Shown: in pieces, positions 60,881 to 64,000 of the stretch
Layout: every line of letters starts with the position of its first letter
Numbering within the stretch: position 1 is the stretch's first letter
From: Pseudomonas khavaziana
Lineage (GTDB): Bacteria; Pseudomonadota; Gammaproteobacteria; Pseudomonadales; Pseudomonadaceae
NCBI RefSeq assembly: GCF_019145205.1
Contig: NZ_JAHSTT010000002.1
Coordinates: 62,001-126,000, forward strand
Direction of reading: 5' to 3'
Length of the DNA stretch: 64,000 nucleotides
Position numbers and translations under genes: made by a program
Notes under the pieces: generated by a model
The model's input: the letters and a program-made list of their open reading frames with translations, nothing else
Told to the model about the DNA's origin: nothing
Database searches by the model: none

Positions 60881-60899
60881 CCAGGTTATCCACAGGCCT

Positions 60900-63338
60900 T
60901 CACCAGTTATACGACACCGTACCGAGCAGGGTACGGCTGTCCCCCCAGTAGCAACGGCCGGCGTCGTTGCAGCCGGCTACATATTCCTTGTCGAACAGGT
61001 TCTTGGCGTTCAGGTCGACTGACCAGTGTTTATCGATCTGATAGCCAACCGCTGCGTCCACCAAGGTGACGCTACCTGCGTCCAACTTCCCGTACAGCGT
61101 AGGGGCGGTGTAAGAAAAGGCACTGTCGAAATAACGCACGCCGCCGCCCAGGGATAAACCCTTGAGTTGGCCATCGAGGAAACGGTACTTGCCCCAGATC
61201 GAGGCCTGGTTGCGCGGCACTCCCGTCATCTGATGCCCTTCGACCAATGAGGTCGCCGAATCCTTGGTAATCCGGGCGTCCGTATAGGTGTAAGCCGCCG
61301 TCACATTGAGATTGGGCGTGAGATTGCTGTTCACCTCGACTTCTATACCCTTGGCCCGGCTCTCGCCCACCTGGCGGTAACTGTTGGTGGTGGCGTCCAG
61401 GTAGGTATCGTCTTGCTTGCGCAAGTCATACAGCGACAGGGTCATCGCGGTATCCCAGCCGATCGGCTCGTACTTCACACCCACTTCGTACTGGCTGCTG
61501 GTGATCGGCTTTAAGGGGGATCCGGCGTTGGAGATCTGCTGCACGGGAACGAAGGCAGTGGAATAGCTGACATAGGGCGTCAGGCCGTTGTCGAATTGAT
61601 ACATCACCCCGCCCTGGTAGGTGAACTTGCGGTCATCAGAGTCGGTATTGCTGGCCTTGTTGACCTTGTCGCGAAAATCACTGTGCACCCAGTCCTGACG
61701 GCCTCCAAGCAAGAACAGCCAATGGTCGTATTTGCTCTGGATTTGTGCATAAACCCCTTTCATCTGCTGTTGGAGCAAAGTGTTTTGCACCGCAATCGGG
61801 GTCAATGGATCACGCAGGTAGACGGGGTTATACACATTGATGGTGCCGGCAGAGCCAGCGTCCCAATCCTGGTTGAACGAGGTGCGGTCGTAACTGGCGC
61901 CAAACAGCACAGTATTGTCGAGACCACCGAGCTGGAATTTGCCTTCCAACTGGTTATCCAGGGAATAGACCATCGACTTGTTGTAGCGGTCATAGGCAGT
62001 CATGTTCAGCTGAGTACCGAAGCCACGGTTATTCAGCGCGCCAGGCCAGGTTTCATGGCGGTTGATGCGCGACTGCATATAGCGTGAGTTCTGGCGGAAC
62101 TGCCAATCGTCGTTGAAACTATGGCTGAACTCGTAGCCGGTGCTCCAGGCTTCACGTTCGAACGTATTCCAGTCCGGGTTGCCGAGCATGGTGTGCTTGG
62201 ACAGTTTGCCATTGGGGTTGGTAAGCAAGGTGCCAGCGGCGGGTAGGCCCAACTCGAGATTAGTGTGGTCTTTTTGGTAATTGGCCAACAGGGTCAGGCT
62301 GTTGTAATCGTCGAAATTCAGGGTCAGGGACGGCGCGATATACAGGCGATCATCTGGAACATGGTCAGTTTGCGTGTCGGATTTACGGCCCAGCATCACC
62401 ACGCGTCCAAGGATGCTGTCGCTGTCGTTGAGCGGACCCGATATATCCACACCCAATTGGCGCCGATTATTCGAGCCATACCCCACTTGCACCTCACCTT
62501 GCGGAGTGGCGGTGGGGTGTTTGCTCACCAGATTCACCAAGCCGCCAGGCGCATTCTCACCATAGAGCAGGGACGAGGGGCCGCGAAAGATTTCGACGCG
62601 TTCCAAGCCATAAGGCTCACTGGTCGTATCGTAGCGATTGCCTTGTACTCGTAGCCCATCTCGCAGAAGGCCGTAGCCGTAATCCGTGGCATTGAAACCG
62701 CGAATAAAGAACAGGTCGCCTGCCAGGCTGTCACCGGCAGCAAAAGGGGGTGCGAAGATACCTGGCACATAGCCCAACACCTCAGTGAGCGTTTGTGACT
62801 TCTGGTCCTTTATGCGCTGGCCGGTGACCACCGATACCGAACGTGGTGTTTCGGACAAAGGCGTGCTGGTCTTGGTACCGATGCGACTATTTTGCGCCTT
62901 GTAGCCTACATCCCCGGCGATGTCTTGGTTGAACCCTGCTTGTTGATAACCGCTGACCGTGGTAGGGGCGAGCACCAGTTGCCCTGTGGGAATGGCCTGC
63001 AGAACATAACTGCCGGGCGCCTGGGATAGCACGTGTAGCCCCGAGTTCTGCAGCAACAGTGCAAAGCCTTGTTCCACCGAATAATCGCCTTCCAGCCCTG
63101 CTGTAGTCAGCTGCGCGGTTTGCTGAGGCGAGAAAGACAGAATGACATTCGCCCTGGCAGCGAATTGGCTCAAGGCATTGTCCAGTGGGCCAGCCGGGAT
63201 GACGAAATGCTGCACCCCGTTGGCGGCCATGGCGCCAGGGGCAAGCAAGACACTGGCGATGGTTGCTGTGCCGAGCAGCAGGCCGTACATCATAGCGTGG
63301 CAGGAAAGTCGCAAGCGGAGCTTGGTGGGGAGGCGCAT
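60900..63338 (-). CDS. TonB-dependent siderophore receptor with signalling domain
   Basis: This 812-aa outer-membrane receptor has a signal peptide (cleavage near PGAMAANG), an N-terminal STN signalling domain (about 42-110, FVIPAGPLDNALSQFAARAN), a plug (about 150-290, with RGFNATDYGYG) and a beta-barrel ending in the aromatic SYNW. Barrel segment NLFDKEYVAGCNDAGRCYWG is typical of ferric-siderophore (hydroxamate-type) receptors. The adjacent FecR gene fits cell-surface signalling through an ECF sigma factor outside the window. The exact siderophore is unknown. Confidence 0.92.
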   Translation of the reverse strand: MRLPTKLRLRLSCHAMMYGLLLGTATIASVLLAPGAMAANGVQHFVIPAGPLDNALSQFAARANVILSFSPQQTAQLTTAGLEGDYSVEQGFALLLQNSGLHVLSQAPGSYVLQAIPTGQLVLAPTTVSGYQQAGFNQDIAGDVGYKAQNSRIGTKTSTPLSETPRSVSVVTGQRIKDQKSQTLTEVLGYVPGIFAPPFAAGDSLAGDLFFIRGFNATDYGYGLLRDGLRVQGNRYDTTSEPYGLERVEIFRGPSSLLYGENAPGGLVNLVSKHPTATPQGEVQVGYGSNNRRQLGVDISGPLNDSDSILGRVVMLGRKSDTQTDHVPDDRLYIAPSLTLNFDDYNSLTLLANYQKDHTNLELGLPAAGTLLTNPNGKLSKHTMLGNPDWNTFEREAWSTGYEFSHSFNDDWQFRQNSRYMQSRINRHETWPGALNNRGFGTQLNMTAYDRYNKSMVYSLDNQLEGKFQLGGLDNTVLFGASYDRTSFNQDWDAGSAGTINVYNPVYLRDPLTPIAVQNTLLQQQMKGVYAQIQSKYDHWLFLLGGRQDWVHSDFRDKVNKASNTDSDDRKFTYQGGVMYQFDNGLTPYVSYSTAFVPVQQISNAGSPLKPITSSQYEVGVKYEPIGWDTAMTLSLYDLRKQDDTYLDATTNSYRQVGESRAKGIEVEVNSNLTPNLNVTAAYTYTDARITKDSATSLVEGHQMTGVPRNQASIWGKYRFLDGQLKGLSLGGGVRYFDSAFSYTAPTLYGKLDAGSVTLVDAAVGYQIDKHWSVDLNAKNLFDKEYVAGCNDAGRCYWGDSRTLLGTVSYNW

Positions 63339-63423
63339 AAGTGGGTAAGCCCTGAAGGTGGTCGTGATTACCTGTAGGGCCGCATCAGGTGAAAAAAAGA
63401 TAACCCCCGCGTGCGAATTTTTT

Positions 63424-64000
63424 TCAACCGATTCGCGTTACCGAAACCCAGTAGCGAGTGAAGTACTTCACCTGAATCGGCAGGGTCGCCTGCAGGTTGG
63501 CCAGTACTGCATCGGTTGAATCCAGTCGGAAGGTCCCGGAGATACGCAAGCGCGCTGAAGCCGAATCGTATTTCAGGACACCTGGGCGATAGCGGGCGAG
63601 TTCGTCCATCACCTCTGCGAGGCGAGCATCCAATACGATTAACTGCCCATCGACCCAGGCAGCTTCGGAGCCGCGATAACTCGTGTTGGGACCCACGTTT
63701 TGGCGATCAAAATCAGCGCTCTCACCAGCCCCTAGCAGCCGCGCGTGGTTGGGCTGATCACCTGGAGACACGCTCACCCGGTCTTCCAGGACGCCGACAC
63801 GCGTGGAGTCTGGCAACTGGCGCACCGTGAACCGAGTGCCCAATGCCTGGACGCGGCCTTGAAGGGTTTCGACATAAAACGGCGTTTGCCCGCCGAGCTT
63901 GCCGGTGTGGATAAGTACTTCACCTTCGCGCAAACGGATCAAGCGCTGGCGCCCATCAAAAACCACGTCAATCGCGGTGCTGGTATTAAGATCTATCCGC
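63424..64000 (-). CDS. FecR-family anti-sigma regulator, C-terminal part
   Basis: The frame is open to the window edge, so the N-terminus is missing. The visible 191 codons are the periplasmic part: LNTSTAIDVVFDGRQRLI, GEVLIHTG, VQALGTRFTVRQL and the C-terminal STN-contacting region. It would sense the receptor STN domain and control an ECF sigma factor. It lies 85 bases upstream of the receptor on the same strand. Confidence 0.88.
   Translation of the reverse strand, partial: RIDLNTSTAIDVVFDGRQRLIRLREGEVLIHTGKLGGQTPFYVETLQGRVQALGTRFTVRQLPDSTRVGVLEDRVSVSPGDQPNHARLLGAGESADFDRQNVGPNTSYRGSEAAWVDGQLIVLDARLAEVMDELARYRPGVLKYDSASARLRISGTFRLDSTDAVLANLQATLPIQVKYFTRYWVSVTRIG

Overview
The window is a chromosomal segment around the replication origin of a Pseudomonas, most likely of the P. 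fluorescens group. The basis is the gene order plsC / gyrB-recF-dnaN-dnaA / oriC / rpmH-rnpA-yidD-yidC-mnmE, the conserved Pseudomonas block aroE-hemF-qor-tsaC-dprA-def-fmt-rsmB-trkA-lpxL-tag-glyQ-glyS-gmhB, the divergent trpI/trpBA pair, and many copies of the palindromic REP/REPIN repeats typical of fluorescent pseudomonads. The species assignment is inference; no rRNA or tRNA gene was seen. No transposase, integrase, prophage gene or CRISPR array was seen.

Layout. 1-14.6 kb: SulP transporter start and beta-carbonic anhydrase; a radical-SAM protein with a LexA-type box at its start codon; a three-gene periplasmic gluconate 2-dehydrogenase operon; yheV-prlC; gamma-carbonic anhydrase and a HAD phosphatase; a lipoprotein peptidase and small secreted proteins (two DUF1161 paralogues), OsmC, a luciferase-like flavoenzyme, dodecin. 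14.7-20 kb: YqjD-like protein, trpI/trpBA, a bicovalent-FAD oxidoreductase. 20-24.3 kb: galactonate catabolism (dgoT, dgoD, dgoA, dgoK). 24.4-30 kb: a DOPA-dioxygenase-like protein and a choline-O-sulfate locus (LysR regulator / betC-choX-sulP). 30-46.5 kb: core housekeeping genes for shikimate, haem, tRNA threonylcarbamoylation, formyl-Met processing, potassium uptake, lipid A, base excision repair, glycyl-tRNA synthetase, heptose and phospholipid synthesis. 46.6-50 kb: a divergent two-component pair (CHASE2 histidine kinase, OmpR-type regulator) between plsC and gyrB. 50-60.9 kb: the origin block, with three parS-like ParB sites and an intergenic oriC containing several DnaA boxes and an AT-rich stretch. 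60.9-64 kb: a TonB-dependent siderophore receptor with a signalling domain and the end of its FecR anti-sigma partner, cut by the window edge.

The observations most worth checking are: (1) the kinase next to gyrB appears to have lost its stop codon through a one-base deletion, so its frame runs through its own intrinsic terminator and antisense into plsC; (2) the PA0020/TsaP-like protein upstream of dprA goes straight from signal peptide to its C-terminal region, without the LysM domain expected in the family; (3) a LexA-type operator sits inside a perfect 15-bp-arm hairpin that also looks like the terminator of the upstream operon; (4) two parS sites lie inside recF and are read as the peptide FHVE; (5) an Anr/Dnr-type box lies between hemF and qor. 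I found no convincing wholly new multi-gene system; most of the window is well-conserved Pseudomonas core genome.
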